This document shows, piece by piece, positions 1 through 11,900 of a stretch of 64,000 bases of DNA. A model generated the notes under the pieces. The model saw only the letters and a list, made by a program, of their open reading frames with translations, was not told the DNA's origin and did no database searches. The position numbers and the translations under genes were made by a program. The DNA is from Gyrodactylus bullatarudis (taxonomy: Eukaryota > Platyhelminthes > Monogenea > Gyrodactylidea > Gyrodactylidae), in NCBI GenBank assembly GCA_012064415.1, contig SSNU01000311.1, positions 280,787 through 344,786 on the forward strand, in the 5' to 3' direction. Positions within the stretch are counted from its first letter, which is position 1, and each line of letters starts with the position of its first letter.

Positions 1-367
1 CTAGTAATAATATACTTGATGAAATCCGGCAATATTTCCGTTGTCATGAATGTATAATAAGCTCAAAGTCCAGTCTAGTTTTTCATCAGATCAAGAATAA
101 CTGATTAGTTTTGCACTGATAAAATCTATTCTAATTTTAGGTTTGAATATTTTGTTATCGGATAAAAATCTAATAATATTTTGTTTCAAATCCACGTACT
201 GATGTATGAGATTTGAGAGACAGGATCTGATATTTTGGATTAGAATCAAGCTTTTTTGATTAAATCCTTATAATCATTGAAGAATTAAAAAACAAAAGTC
301 TCTCATGTATTTTTTAGTCCAAGACTAACTATCACTCAGTCCAAAGTATTTTTATCCAATACATTAA
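1..367. other. Non-coding AT-rich flank
   Basis: No open frame or RNA gene is visible. The LINE reading frame is closed by a TAA at 365-367, so the element's homology to coding sequence starts just after this stretch. This is either a 5' truncation point or a frameshift into unrecognised decayed LINE sequence. Confidence 0.5.
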
Positions 368-1960
368 GAACCTTCTCCCTATTTACGTTTCCTTGCTCAC
401 CCCGATAAAAGAAACACCATTAGTAATAACTTCGATCCAAATGAAATCAACGAATTTTTCACCTCAGTGTACACTTCTAAAGACATTCCCGACAAAATCG
501 TTATCAACGAAAATGTACCAATTCCAATTGTCTCACCCAACCTAATTATCGACCTCCTACTTGCCTTTAAAAATAAATTCAGAAAAGACACCTCATTTTG
601 TTCTGCAGCCACTTTACTAGCTCTCCCAAATGAATTTTTCGTCTATCTATCTCAATACCTGCAGCATGTCATAATCACCAGCTCTATCCCACCTCAATGG
701 TTGACAATCCTTATTCAACCAATCCCAAAAAAAACAATTCCTTCATGCCCTGGAGACTTCAGACCTATTTCGCTGCTTCCAATCTTTCTGGCACTTATCG
801 ACTCGTTCATATTCTCGAACCTTAAACACATCAACATCCTCAATCTTGATCTAGATCAACACGGTTTCATCAAAGGTCGCAGTACTTGTTCCAACCTACA
901 GTCATTCATGGACTCTGCTCAAACCCTTATCTACAAAAAAGTCCCTTGTGCAGTAATCTACCTTGATATCGAGAAAGCGTTTGATAAACTTCCTTTCGCA
1001 ATCATTCAAGAGGTTCTTCTACATTACAATATTAATCCTTACATTATTAACCTAACAATGTCTTTCCTTTCGAAGAGAAATCAACAAGTTATATTTAATG
1101 GTAATTTATCTGACTCAACGTCAATCAACACAGGGGTGCCTCAAGGCTCTATTATCGGACCTTTTATCTTCAACCTCATTTTCTCAAGTGTATCACCTTC
1201 AGCCCCTCATATCAAATACTTTAAGTACGCAGATGACATCAAGATACTGATCCCGATTCAAGATGGATATGAACCTATACACAATGAGATTTCCCACATT
1301 GAAAACTCACTTTGGAAGATAGGTCTAAAAATCAATCACGCCAAAACTCAAATCATGTTTCTTAAAGGCTCTCCAACTCCTGACCAGCCATTGCCATATA
1401 AAACAGTCACAATTATCAAGGATCTTGGCCTTTTCTATGATAATAAACTGAACACAAACAACCATTCCATTGAAGTCCTCAAAACGACAAGGTGTAAGAG
1501 TTACTTCATAAGGAGATTTGTTATTAACCCCGATTTACGGATTTCTCTTTTTAAATCACTCATACTACCCTATCTTGACTACGGATCTGGAATTCTCTGT
1601 GATCTCCCTGTTGGCACTTCCAAAAAGCTCGAACGTATTCAATGCATTTATCTCAGAACATGCTTCGGTCCACTGCCTTATTATGATTTACTTGAACGGG
1701 CTAAATTATTTCCTCTCTGGCTTAGACACATCTCAGCCTCTGCGTTCCTGTACTCTAAGTATGCTACTCAACCAAATGGCCATTACAACCTGCGCTCAGC
1801 AAGGGGATACTCTATACTACTTAGTGTACTCCTCCCCCTTCGCACAAGATTTCAAATTAACTTTTCTCAGTTTAAAGATAAAAACATTACCAACATTTGT
1901 TCATATTTAATATCATTTGTACCAGATAATCACGATATGCTTAATAATTATTTCAAATAA
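368..1960 (+). mobile_element. 5'-truncated LINE (non-LTR retrotransposon) reverse transcriptase
   Basis: An open frame runs from 368 to the TAA at 1958-1960; the first in-frame start-like codon is a GTG at 467, but the frame is open earlier and includes the FDPNEINEFF linker typical between endonuclease and reverse transcriptase. RT motifs follow in order: RPISLLP, HGFIKGRST, motif A YLDIEKAFDKL, motif B GVPQGSIIGPFIFNL, the catalytic YADDIKILI and motif D LKINHAKTQIMF. The C-terminal 180 residues resemble the thumb and tail of Jockey/CR1-group elements. No apurinic endonuclease domain or ORF1 is upstream, so this is a truncated, probably dead copy. The RT frame is intact over about 530 codons, which suggests a fairly young insertion. 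An AATAAA overlaps the stop codon. The clade assignment is only approximate. Confidence 0.93.
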
Positions 1961-3233
1961 AAATCTAGTATATATATATTTAAGCCCCACTAAGTACCTT
2001 AAGAGAATCCTTTCTAAATATACTAACTTCAAATCGCATCAACAATATAATAATACGCATTTAATTTTCTTAATATTTTTTCACCGGAGGATGATTCTTA
2101 TTTAGGAAAAGAACATTTTAATTCACACTATTTTCCAGTTTTTTTCTACATTATAACCCTTTTCAATTCAGCTTTCAAAAATGCTTAGGTTCTTTGCATA
2201 TATTCATAAAAGTTTAAACTGATTAATCGTATGCTATTTTGCTTACAATGATCCCAACAGAATCTAAAAAATTGCATCTAATATACTTCATCCAGCTTTA
2301 TAGCCTACCAAGTTCATCTAGAAGGTTAATTTGATAAATCTATTCTAGAGTATGACTGATTCCCATACAGATATTGGCATCATTGTATGCATTTATTTCA
2401 GGCAAAGAGTATATAGCTGCTACACTCAAAGTGGGTGAGAAAGAAAGTAACTAAGCAACGTACTAAAGAGTAGATTGAGACTATTATTTATATTAATTTA
2501 ATAATAACAAATAAAAACAAACAAATAAATAAATTCAAATTATATATTTTCCATGAAATTTTTTCATTCTCTTCTGATCTGTGCGACGTCAAAAATTCTC
2601 ACTGCATCGTTATAGCACTAAATACAAGGAACTAGCTTGATTGTAGAAATATAGGGCTAAACGCTAGTGTTTACCACGCATTTTCATGATCAATTATTCT
2701 CAATTGAACGGTGCTTTATCGGAAGAGTTTAGGAAGATTGTAACGGTTGTTTTGCTGTACAAATTTATAGACTTAAACAACTCAATCACAAGTCTTCCAA
2801 TATTAAACCGATTTCTTCACAGCCAAATTCTTGATCATTTCCTTGCTAACTTGTAGAATTCTAAAAAAGCATCAAACTTACTCCTATTTCTCTCTCAATA
2901 GTATTCATCATTACAAGTGCGCTATATAGATCTTGTAAGTTAATGAAGGAACAACGGAAATTTTTATTCTTGTTGAGATGATGCTATCATATTTATACTT
3001 GTAATGAGCCAATGAAAATGCGTTTAAAATATATTTCCAAAAAAGCTAGTACAATAATGAATAGAGTAGCCCAGTATTTTAATACACGCCTTTTCTACTG
3101 AGATACACTTGCTTACTGCTGAATATTCTAAGCTACTCATAAAATTTCACAAATAACACCATTAGTGATGGATGTTAAGGAGTTACTCAACATGGATTAG
3201 TATTTAAAAAAGTATTGTGTTTTTTATGAAAAA
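1961..3233. other. Intergenic region, probable LINE 3' tail then unassigned
   Basis: The first ~150 bases probably belong to the LINE 3' untranslated region, but no clear poly(A) tail or target duplication marks its end. The A-rich stretch near 2500-2545 is simple sequence. No gene is supported. A short splice-bounded frame near 2400 is too weak to call. Confidence 0.4.
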
Positions 3234-3244
3234 TTTATTTTATT
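3234..3244 (-). terminator. Poly(A) signals of RSL24D1
   Basis: Two minus-strand AATAAA hexamers lie here (3234-3239 and 3239-3244). The second overlaps the TAA stop codon of RSL24D1, so the 3' UTR must be very short. Confidence 0.7.
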
Positions 3245-3839
3245 TAGCCTCTAACAAAGTCTTTTTTCCAGTTTTCTTTTTGGTTTTGGCAACAGAACTG
3301 AATTTCTTCTCCATCTCATCAAGATCGACTTCCATTTCTTGGATTTCATCATTATCGTCATCAGATTCAAATTCCTCATCGTCTTCAGTGACCATTTTCT
3401 TCTTTTTAGCGACATAGTCACGAGCATTTTCTGCACGAATAAGATGCATGGAGGTTTCAACCAATTTTTTATCTTCAGCTTTTCTGTTGAGAATTCCCTG
3501 GTAAAGACGTTTCTTAATAAATGCAGACTCGCGCTTCTTACGGATTGCATCAATTTTCCCGATAGCTTCAACTGTTTTGAGGAGAGTTTCTTTATCATAT
3601 TTGATGAGAGAATCTCTTTTGCGCTCAAATGTTTGAGCTAGATCATCAGAGAGCTCCTTATTATTAGTCTTACGATAAATCTTGGTCCATCTGACTTTTC
3701 TGGGATTTCTTTTCTTCTTGAAGGCTTTGTGACATTTTCCACGACAGAATCTAAATTCTTTACAGTCATTTCTGATGAATAAGACACCGTGTCCTGGATA
3801 GATAGGGCTGGAGCAAAACCAGCATCTGTGTATATGCAT
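3240..3839 (-). CDS. RSL24D1: Ribosome biogenesis protein RLP24 / RSL24D1
   Basis: This 199-aa single-exon gene encodes the L24-like factor that holds the place of ribosomal protein eL24 on pre-60S particles in the nucleolus and leaves in the cytoplasm, where eL24 takes over. The N-terminus carries the zinc-binding pattern CWFC (residues 6-9) with later cysteines at 26, 32 and 36, and the family signatures SSPIYPGHG and KKRNPRKVRWTK. The middle is basic and helical. An acidic stretch (about 150-170) precedes a lysine-rich tail. The length is longer than the human protein (163 aa) and near yeast Rlp24 (199 aa). The ATG at 3839 is chosen because the family starts immediately before the first CxxC. 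It sits head-to-tail behind RACGAP1, 358 bp away. The assignment is secure. Confidence 0.95.
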   Translation of the reverse strand: MHIHRCWFCSSPIYPGHGVLFIRNDCKEFRFCRGKCHKAFKKKRNPRKVRWTKIYRKTNNKELSDDLAQTFERKRDSLIKYDKETLLKTVEAIGKIDAIRKKRESAFIKKRLYQGILNRKAEDKKLVETSMHLIRAENARDYVAKKKKMVTEDDEEFESDDDNDEIQEMEVDLDEMEKKFSSVAKTKKKTGKKTLLEAK

Positions 3840-4197
3840 ATCACGTTATTTGATATTTTTCAAATTTTGTTACGACTTAAACAAAATTTATATTAGATTA
3901 TTTTCAACAATCAATAATGTTATTTTTCTCAAGCTAATAAACGACTTAATCTTGAGCGTTTTAACATTCGCTTCTGCCTTGGCTTATGAAAACGTTTAAA
4001 AACATTCTCTATAAAATTGAGTCCGCTTACTGAACGGATACTCCTCAGCTTAAAATCGAAAAATGATATAGATAGTACCAAGATATTTATGAACTAGGAA
4101 ATTTCTATATTGCATTGATCTTCATTAACAAATTATTTTATTAAAATACACAAATTACAATTTTAGTCGCACATTAAATAAAAATAGTTTGAAGAAA
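3840..4197. other. RACGAP1 3' flank and RSL24D1 promoter region
   Basis: This 358-bp spacer separates two minus-strand genes. It contains the RACGAP1 poly(A) signal (minus-strand AATAAA, 4137-4142) and must contain the RSL24D1 promoter. I see no clear TATA box. Confidence 0.5.
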
Positions 4198-6141
4198 TTA
4201 ATGACGATTCTTTTGCTTGAACGAGGAGAAAAGTTTTCTAGAACGATTAAACGACATAGGCGTAGGGATTGTTGCAAAATTCTGGTTGTTTTCAAAGAAG
4301 CCTTGGCTTGGAGTTCGACAACTGGGTGACCCATTTGTAATTATTTTTTGTCTAAATGAGTTTTTACTTCTGAAACCTGCAACCGTTTGGGGATGCTTAT
4401 TGACTAGATTCATGGTAGACAGCGGTCTTCTTGGAGGACTTTCAATTAGGAATCTTTGGTAGAATTCCTCTGGGGCCTCAATTAATAGCTTAACAACCTT
4501 CAAGAGGAAAATTCAACACATTAATTAACGTTTCAACTTCATAATATGAGAGATAATTGAATATTCAATCAAATCTTTTCCACTATGAGCACTATATGAT
4601 TATTAGAAATGATAAGGAATTTCAATCCCACAATGAAGATACAGAATTTAAAGAGATAAAGTTACCTTTTGTTGGATGGTATTTTCCTCCATCATTTGAC
4701 ATATCATATTATCTGGAGAATTATGACTAACTATGGTTGGTCCAAAAATTCTAGCTATGTTATCAGCATTCATCTGACAGACAGGTGAATTTGAGACTGT
4801 TTGAAGATGTAATATGAGATAGGACAAAGTGTCCCGGTTGCATCTAGGCATGGAATTAAAAATAATTTCCATTTCAATAATCAACTCTTCTGGCATTAGA
4901 GAGGTATAGGCGAGTTTCTCAATTTGTGATCTTTGTTCTAATGGGATTAGAGGAGATTCAAGGCGACGTAAAAACATTTTCAAACAACCACAAATTATGT
5001 TAATATCAGGAACAAGAGCCATTAAAGGCGGGTATTTGCCAAGCAGTAATTTTTCAAATAACTCTTTTGTTGCCTTGTCAGAACCTGACAGACGATATAG
5101 ACCCAACTGATCAAGACCCCGGGCCGTTATTTCATGAATGCATAAGATGACGATTGCGGGGATGCAAGGATTTTCATACTCTGGGCATAATGAAGCCAAA
5201 TCAATTTTCTCCAAATTTTGTTGATTCTTCTTCGAATAATTTTCCGCAAAATCTAAATCTGATGAGTTAAGGTCAGAATTGCTCAGAATCGATGAGTTGA
5301 ATCCAGCAGAATTGAGTTCACTACGCAAGTTAAGACAAGGTTGTAATCTTGATGATTTACAAGAGACATGAATTTTTATTGAGCAATGGCCACAGCGTAA
5401 AAAGTTCTTGCCAAAATCAATTCTTTTCCCACATAATCCACAATGATCAACTTTGAGAGCTGATTTTGTCTCGAAACAATGAGGTTTATTCAACCGAGTA
5501 AAATGCATATAATTCTCGTGGACTGATTCTTTTTGCATATTAGGAGATTGCAAAAAATCCAAATCTTCAAAGCGAATCTTTTTCTCTTCGGCAACATGAG
5601 GGAAGGATACGTATGTATCCCCAATTACATCGAAATAATGTTCAAGTCCTTTGTTATCTTGATCATGAGTAGAGAATCTAAGTTTTTCATTGCCAGGGTC
5701 AGAGAAATTATCGTCGTCTAAAATTGATCCAGCAGATTGTCGAACTTTAACTTGATTTTTAACTGGAGTTCTATGTATACTAGACATTCGAATTGGAGAA
5801 AAGTTGATGTCAAAAGACTTGAGTTTGGCTTTAACTGACTTCACATCTTTTTCTTTTAAAATATCCTTGATAATATTAAGACGTTCTTCCAACTGATTCT
5901 TTTCGCATTCTAATGATGAAGCAAAGGCTTTGATTTTTGAATAATTCTTGCGAAACATTTGCTCCCTTTTCCTCATTGAGTAAAAATTCATCTTCAAGAC
6001 TTTATTTTGTTCCAAAACATTAGATATCAAACGACTCTTAAGCCTAGCCATGACCTTAGCTTGACGTAATGATGAAGTATCATATTTCAATAACTGGTCA
6101 TTGAGAAGTTTGTCTAATTCATCAAATTTATTAATTATCAT
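4198..6141 (-). CDS. RACGAP1: Rac GTPase-activating protein 1 (centralspindlin Cyk4/MgcRacGAP/Tumbleweed)
   Basis: Two coding exons, 4666-6141 and 4198-4497, are joined across a 168-nt GT-AG intron (4498-4665). The protein is 591 aa, against 632 in human. Domains in order: an N-terminal coiled coil (about 30-110), which in this family binds the kinesin MKLP1 to build centralspindlin; a C1 zinc domain (221-269) with the full H/C ligand set; and a RhoGAP domain (about 330-480) with the arginine finger R350 in GLYRLSG. The last exon gives the short basic tail with TPSQ and TPMS sites. Centralspindlin bundles midzone microtubules and recruits the RhoGEF Ect2 for cytokinesis. The ATG at 6141 is 143 bp from the divergent PP2A-A gene. 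The splice junction restores QQK-VVKLL, matching the family. Confidence 0.95.
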
Positions 6142-6284
6142 TTATATAAATATAATAAATTTTTATAATTCGATATTGCCAGAATTATTAATTTGTCTGA
6201 GATTAAAACAAAGTTGAAAGTTTTTCAAAATTTGAAAATCATTGTCAACAACTATAAGCTCGCACTTTAAAAATTTATAGCACT
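6142..6284. promoter_or_regulatory. Shared divergent promoter RACGAP1 / PPP2R1
   Basis: The 143 bp between two divergent start codons must hold both promoters and both 5' UTRs. It is AT-rich, with no canonical TATA box at a fixed spacing. A bidirectional housekeeping promoter is inferred from geometry. Confidence 0.6.
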
Positions 6285-8137
6285 ATGTCCTCTGAAGCCA
6301 CAGAAGAGAATTTATTTCCCATTGCTCTTCTTATTGATGAGCTTAGAAGTGAGGATGCAGCTACTCGGCTTGCCAGTGTCAAGAAATTACGTACAATTGC
6401 CTTGGCTTTAGGTCCTAAAAGAACAAGAACAGAGCTTATTCCTTTTTTAACCGAGACAGTTTATGACGATGACGAAGTTCTCTGGGAATTAGCAAAGCAA
6501 TTGTCTAAATTTGTCCAGCTTATTGGAGGTCCAGAATATGCACCATGTCTCCTTGAGCCTTTGGAAGGCTTAGCAGCTATCGAGGAAACAGTAATTAGAG
6601 ACAAAACAGTTGATACCTTAAAAACCCTGGCCCCAAGTTTTTCTAATTCAGATATCGAAAATCATTTTTTCCCTCTCATTAAGCGTCTTGCTAATGGTCA
6701 ATGGTTTACGAGCCGTACATCATCTTGTAGTTTGTTTTCTTCAATTTATTCACGTTGTTCTGCCTCCATTAAAACTGAAATGCGTCAATTATATATTGCT
6801 CTTTGCAAAGATCCTACTCCAATGGTTCGAAGAGCTGCAGCCAGTAAACTCGGGGAATTCGGAACCACGATTGAATTGCAAAATTTAAAATCTGAATTTC
6901 TTCCCATCCTTCCAAAAATTGCTCAAGAAGATGATCAAGATTCTGTACGTCTATTAGGAATCAAAGTTTGCGTTGACTTTGCCAATGTTTTGAGTCAGGA
7001 AGAAACTGAAAATCACATTATTCCAGTGATTAATGATGCTTCCCTTGATAAAAGCTGGCGTGTGCGCTATCAACTTGCTGAAAAATTGACTGACCTCCAA
7101 TTGGCTATTGGTCCCGATCTTACTGTCAAGAACTTGATTCCTATTTATGTAGCTTTATTGAATGATGATGAAAGCGAAGTTAAGGCTGCGGCCGCTGGTA
7201 AACTCAAAGCATTTGCCTTCAACCTTCCAACTGATACACGACAAGAGATTATTCTAAATTCTATTCTACCCGTTATTAAGGAAATGGTTTCTGAGACAAA
7301 TCTACAAGTTAAGACAGCTCTAGCTGGTATTATCATGGGTCTTGCTCCTATTCTTGGTAAAGAAAATTCTATTGAACATCTACTTCCCATGTTTCTTATA
7401 CAGTTAAAAGATGATCATCCAGATGTCCGTTTGAACATTATTTCTAACTTGGAATCAGTCAACCTTGTCATGGGTGTTAATCAGCTAAATGAAAATCTAG
7501 TACCTGCTATTATTGAACTTGCCGAAGACAATAAGTGGAGAGTAAGACTTGCTATTATTGAATATGTTCCGCTTTTGGCTCAACAACTTGGTGCTGCTGG
7601 TTTCAATGAACAGTTGACTAACTTATGTCTCAAATGGCTTATGGATCCTATTCATTCTGTTCGTATTGCAGCTGTAAAGAATTTGGCTCAGCTCACTGAG
7701 AAATTTGGTGAAGATTGGGCTAAAGAACAAATCTATCCAAAAGTGAGTTTTTATTTTTGCCATATTCATCCTAGAGAAGAATTTATATTTTGATTGTTAT
7801 AAAATCCACCCAATTTTTCTAGTTATTGGAAATGTCGACAAGTACAAATTATCTCTATCGAATGATTTGTCTTGAGGCCCTCCTTCAATTATCTCAGGCA
7901 TCTAAACTAATTAAAACAACCATGCCAACTATAATTCAGTTGGCCTCTGACCCAGTTCCTAATGTTCGTTTTAAGACAGCTCAAGTTCTTGGCTCCCTCA
8001 AAGCATGTCTTGATGGGGATTTAATCTCCACTAGTGTTAAGCCAACCCTTGATCAATTAGTACAGGATAATGACTCTGACGTACAGTACTTTGCTAAAGA
8101 ATCCCTAGAAATTTTAATAGAGAACACTGAGAGTTAA
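6285..8137 (+). CDS. PPP2R1A: Protein phosphatase 2A 65-kDa scaffold subunit A (PR65)
   Basis: Coding exons 6285-7742 and 7823-8137 are joined across an 80-nt intron (donor GTGAGT, acceptor TTTTTCTAG). The predicted protein is 590 aa, against 589 in human. It is built wholly of about fifteen HEAT repeats, visible as the recurring pattern of DPxxxVRxxAAxxLG and DxxWRVRxxxxE (for example [10 protein letters not shown] and [10 protein letters not shown]). The scaffold joins the catalytic C subunit, through the C-terminal repeats, and the exchangeable B subunits, through the N-terminal repeats. The junction restores YPK-LLEMS, where the family has VPKVLVMA. Without splicing the frame would run into a short unrelated tail (ending 7793). 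Invertebrates usually carry one A-subunit gene, so the symbol follows the vertebrate name. A poly(A) signal AATAAA is at 8550-8555. Confidence 0.97.
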
Positions 8138-8926
8138 AATTTCTTTTCATTCAAGACCCAACATGATAATCCCTCTTTACCTACCTACCTATCAAAGCTT
8201 ATGTATGAAAACATTTGTATATCAAATTATACTCATTATTATTATCATTACGAATATTATTATATTGTATTATCCATCTATTCATTCGCCCCTTGAGATC
8301 GTCAATCATGTACTATTATTCCTATATGAGTAAAATATATAAATATTATATAAGTGGTAGTAAGCTTCCTGATTTTTAATCACCTAAATACTACCATTAT
8401 CATCATGTCCTCCTTACTCTCTCAATCAACTCAATTCCTCTACTTTATCATAACTATAGTTATTATCTGGTCATGTAATTGTAAAATGCCAAAAGAAGTG
8501 AATATTCATTCAACATACAGATTGCTAATATTTACATGAATTAATTTCTAATAAAAAAAACAAAGAACAAGAAATTGTCTTGCATTTTTTTCTTTTGACT
8601 CTTTCTGTCATACATACAGATATCTCTTTGAGATTGTCATGACTCATTACAAAATATTGATAAATTATACACTGAAAGAAATTTATACGATAATATTAAT
8701 AATTTTCCAGGAGCTCTTATCGATCCATTGGGAATATTATTAGCTTACTTGTAGACTATTATTCATTGACGCTATATAATTAAGAAAGATGAAAAAGACA
8801 TTTTCTTTGGCAAATGTTATTTCTCAATGGAGGGAGAGGGATAATCGGTGGGTGTCTTGGATTAGAGTTAAATAAAACTGGTTATCTTATAAATACAGAA
8901 TGAAAAGAGAAAACAGAAATTGACTT
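8138..8926. other. Convergent 3' intergenic spacer PPP2R1 / ERM
   Basis: PP2A-A (+) and the ERM gene (-) end towards each other here. A plus-strand AATAAA at 8550-8555 probably serves PP2A-A. The ATT-rich stretch at 8228-8275 is simple sequence. A 61-codon frame at 8354-8539 has no coding look and I do not call it. Confidence 0.5.
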
Positions 8927-11900
8927 CTACATTGACTCAAATTCATCCACACGCTTCTTTGTATTTCCTTGTCGTATCTGACGTAGGGTCTTGAATTTAT
9001 CTATTCCTGAATTTACATTATTCTCATGAATTATATCTTCCTTGGAAATTTCTAGCCGCACACCGTCCTTCTTTAATTCCTTGCCCAAGTTTGATAGTCT
9101 TTGCTTGAGATTTTCATTTGAGTTCATGACAGAGCGTCTTGTCTCCTCTGATCTTTGTCCAGGACCAAATGGCTCGTTGAATTGAAATGAATCTACATAT
9201 AAGAGGAAACAATATTAATTATGAAACAACTGAAGGGAGTGAAATTTTGACATACGTCCATTGTTCTCTTTAGTTGAATAGTTCTGATTGTAATCGTTAT
9301 TTTGATCTCGCTTTAAAAAAGTAAAAATAGATTGAGCCTAATCAACTAGATAAAAAATAATAATCTATAAATATACTTACAAGTAGATTGAGAAAAAATA
9401 TTAAATTAGGAAAAGAAAAAATCATTATCAAACACCGAGTTGAAAAAAATAGAAAATAAATTACAGTACATACCGTGAAAAAATTCATTTTTACATCAAT
9501 AATGTATCTCTAAATGAAATAAGAGTACGAAATAAATTCCCAATAATACAAAATAAGAAACCTTTTTATAAAGAAAAGCAAAATAATTCTATTCTTGACA
9601 AACCTTCGGATATTTAAATGCGGTGTTAAAAAAACTCACACTGATCAATTTAACAGTCTTAATTTGAAGTGTAATTTTCAGAGTAAATTAAAAATAATTT
9701 TAAAATACCTTGTGAGCTACTGATTAGCTTAGTTAAATCAGCCTCCAAGTAAAGTTAAATCTATACTTACTTGTGGTTCCGGTTTCTGGTAATCTTTTGC
9801 AATTTTTTGATCAAGAGTTTTAACCTTTTCTGATACTGATACTGGCATGATGACTTCATTGCTTTCCTTGAGATAGTCATTGCGCTGAATAAAAAAAGAA
9901 TATCAACTAATTACAAATAATATAATTAAAATAATTATTTACTAGAAATCTTAAAATAAACAGTTGCCTTTTTTCTCTTGCATTAATAGATCTCAAAAAT
10001 GCTCTGTATTGATTATAACCCTGTATTTAAACATGAATAGAAATAAATAAATAAAACTCTTACAACTGAGATAGGAGTTTCTCTTATTGGGATTAGAACG
10101 GGATTTTCTGGCGCTGATGGGGCAGCATTTTGACTCTTTAAAATTTCCACTTTACTCTGTTGTCGTTTGAGCTCATCAACAGCTTCATTTAGTTTTTGAT
10201 TTTTATCTTCAACCTCTCTGCTAAATGCCTGATTTTCATTGAGTAATTTCTTGTAGTTTTCTGTGGTTGTCTCATGATTCTTTGAAGAAAAATAATCAAT
10301 TATGAATCTATCTATATAAAAATACATGACATGATTTGACTCTTAAAAACACATAAAAACAGTTTGATTTTGTGAATACACAGTAAAAACTTTACTAAAC
10401 GAAACTCACCAACTTTAATTCCTGATTGCTTTGTTCAAGACGAAGTTTAGCCATCTCTAATTCTTTCCTTGCAGTAGCCTCTACATGAAGCTGCTGCTCG
10501 AGGTCAAGAATCTTTGATTTTAATTCGTTCAGATCAGGCTTTCTATAATCGCGTTCTGCCTGGAGATTTTCTAGTTTCTCATTGACTATTCGTAATTGTT
10601 CCTCAGCTGTTCTTCGGGCCATTTTTTCATTTATTAAACGATTTCGTTGAGCGATTTTATTCTTTTTATCTTCTTGTGCTTGGGCTTTCATCTGTTGGAC
10701 TTCTATTGTGTCTTGTCGCCGACGTCTCATATACAGTTCGTGATTACCCATACATAGTGCGAGTATGCGTTTATTTGTTTTTAACTTTGAGACGATGAAC
10801 ACAAAATCCTGTTCAAAATCAGATAATTAGTTCAATCGGAAATTTTTTTCTCAACCTTGCTAAAATTCATTTGAAATGTGACACAAGTATCAAGTGTGAA
10901 AATTGATCTATTATCATATGACTCAAATTTTTCCAGGGATGGTTTTAATGAATGAGTACATACTGGGGATTTTTTCTCTGACGGTTTTATGGTAAACTTT
11001 CGATCACTGAACGATATGTTACGAATCTCGCACCACGGGAATCCAATTTTTGGCGTCAACCTATGAGAAACAATAGTCATCAAATGGTAATTTCCTTTCT
11101 GAATCATATGTTGAATTATTTGCAGAGCTTAACTGAAATTAATTAATATTTATCGAAAGTTTTATAATATTAAAAATATAAATCATAGATGACCAAAATG
11201 ATTGATAACCAAGTACAAGAGTTTGAATACTAAACTTTTTCTCATTAAAATAAACAAAAGAGTACAAGAAAGCCTTGACAATATAAAAAAACATAAAGGA
11301 TCTCTTTAGGAAGAGCAAATATAAATAAAATATTATTCATATGCATATGAGAGTAAATAATTTTGATGCAATTAGATACAAATAGAGATCTAAATTCTCA
11401 TTGAGTAGGTTCCAATGCAGGATATAAATTTCACAAGTCAGAAATATATTTGAATATTTTCTTTCTCAACTAAGTACAGTTCTCTCTCTCTCTAAATGAA
11501 TTAAAGTCTACACTAAATATTGAATTTATAAAAGTAGAATAACTCTACTCTAAAGTTTAGAGTCTAGGTATTGGTTATTGAATTACAATTAGCCTTTATC
11601 AAATTTCCATTTAGTTTAACCCCTAGTTTATCCCTTTTATTTTTTATTGAATTTTCAAGATGATAATAAATTGAGGGTAGTTGGGAAGGGAGAAATTCCA
11701 ACAAATGGTCTCTCTCTTATTAAATGCAAGCCAACATGTAAAATTCCCATCCTTTCCTATTTCACAATTTCTTTTTTATTTTCATCAGAAATACACTGTA
11801 CACATATTAAAAAGACATTATTATTACAAATTTATTTATGGATTTTTTTCTCTTACCTAATAGGAGTAATATATAACACCATCACAGGACATACGTATGA

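Noticed and set aside
9360..9380. Possible extra mini-exon with GTAAGT donor inside ERM intron 8
   Set aside because: The flanking exons already join in phase and match the ERM family; inclusion is not needed.
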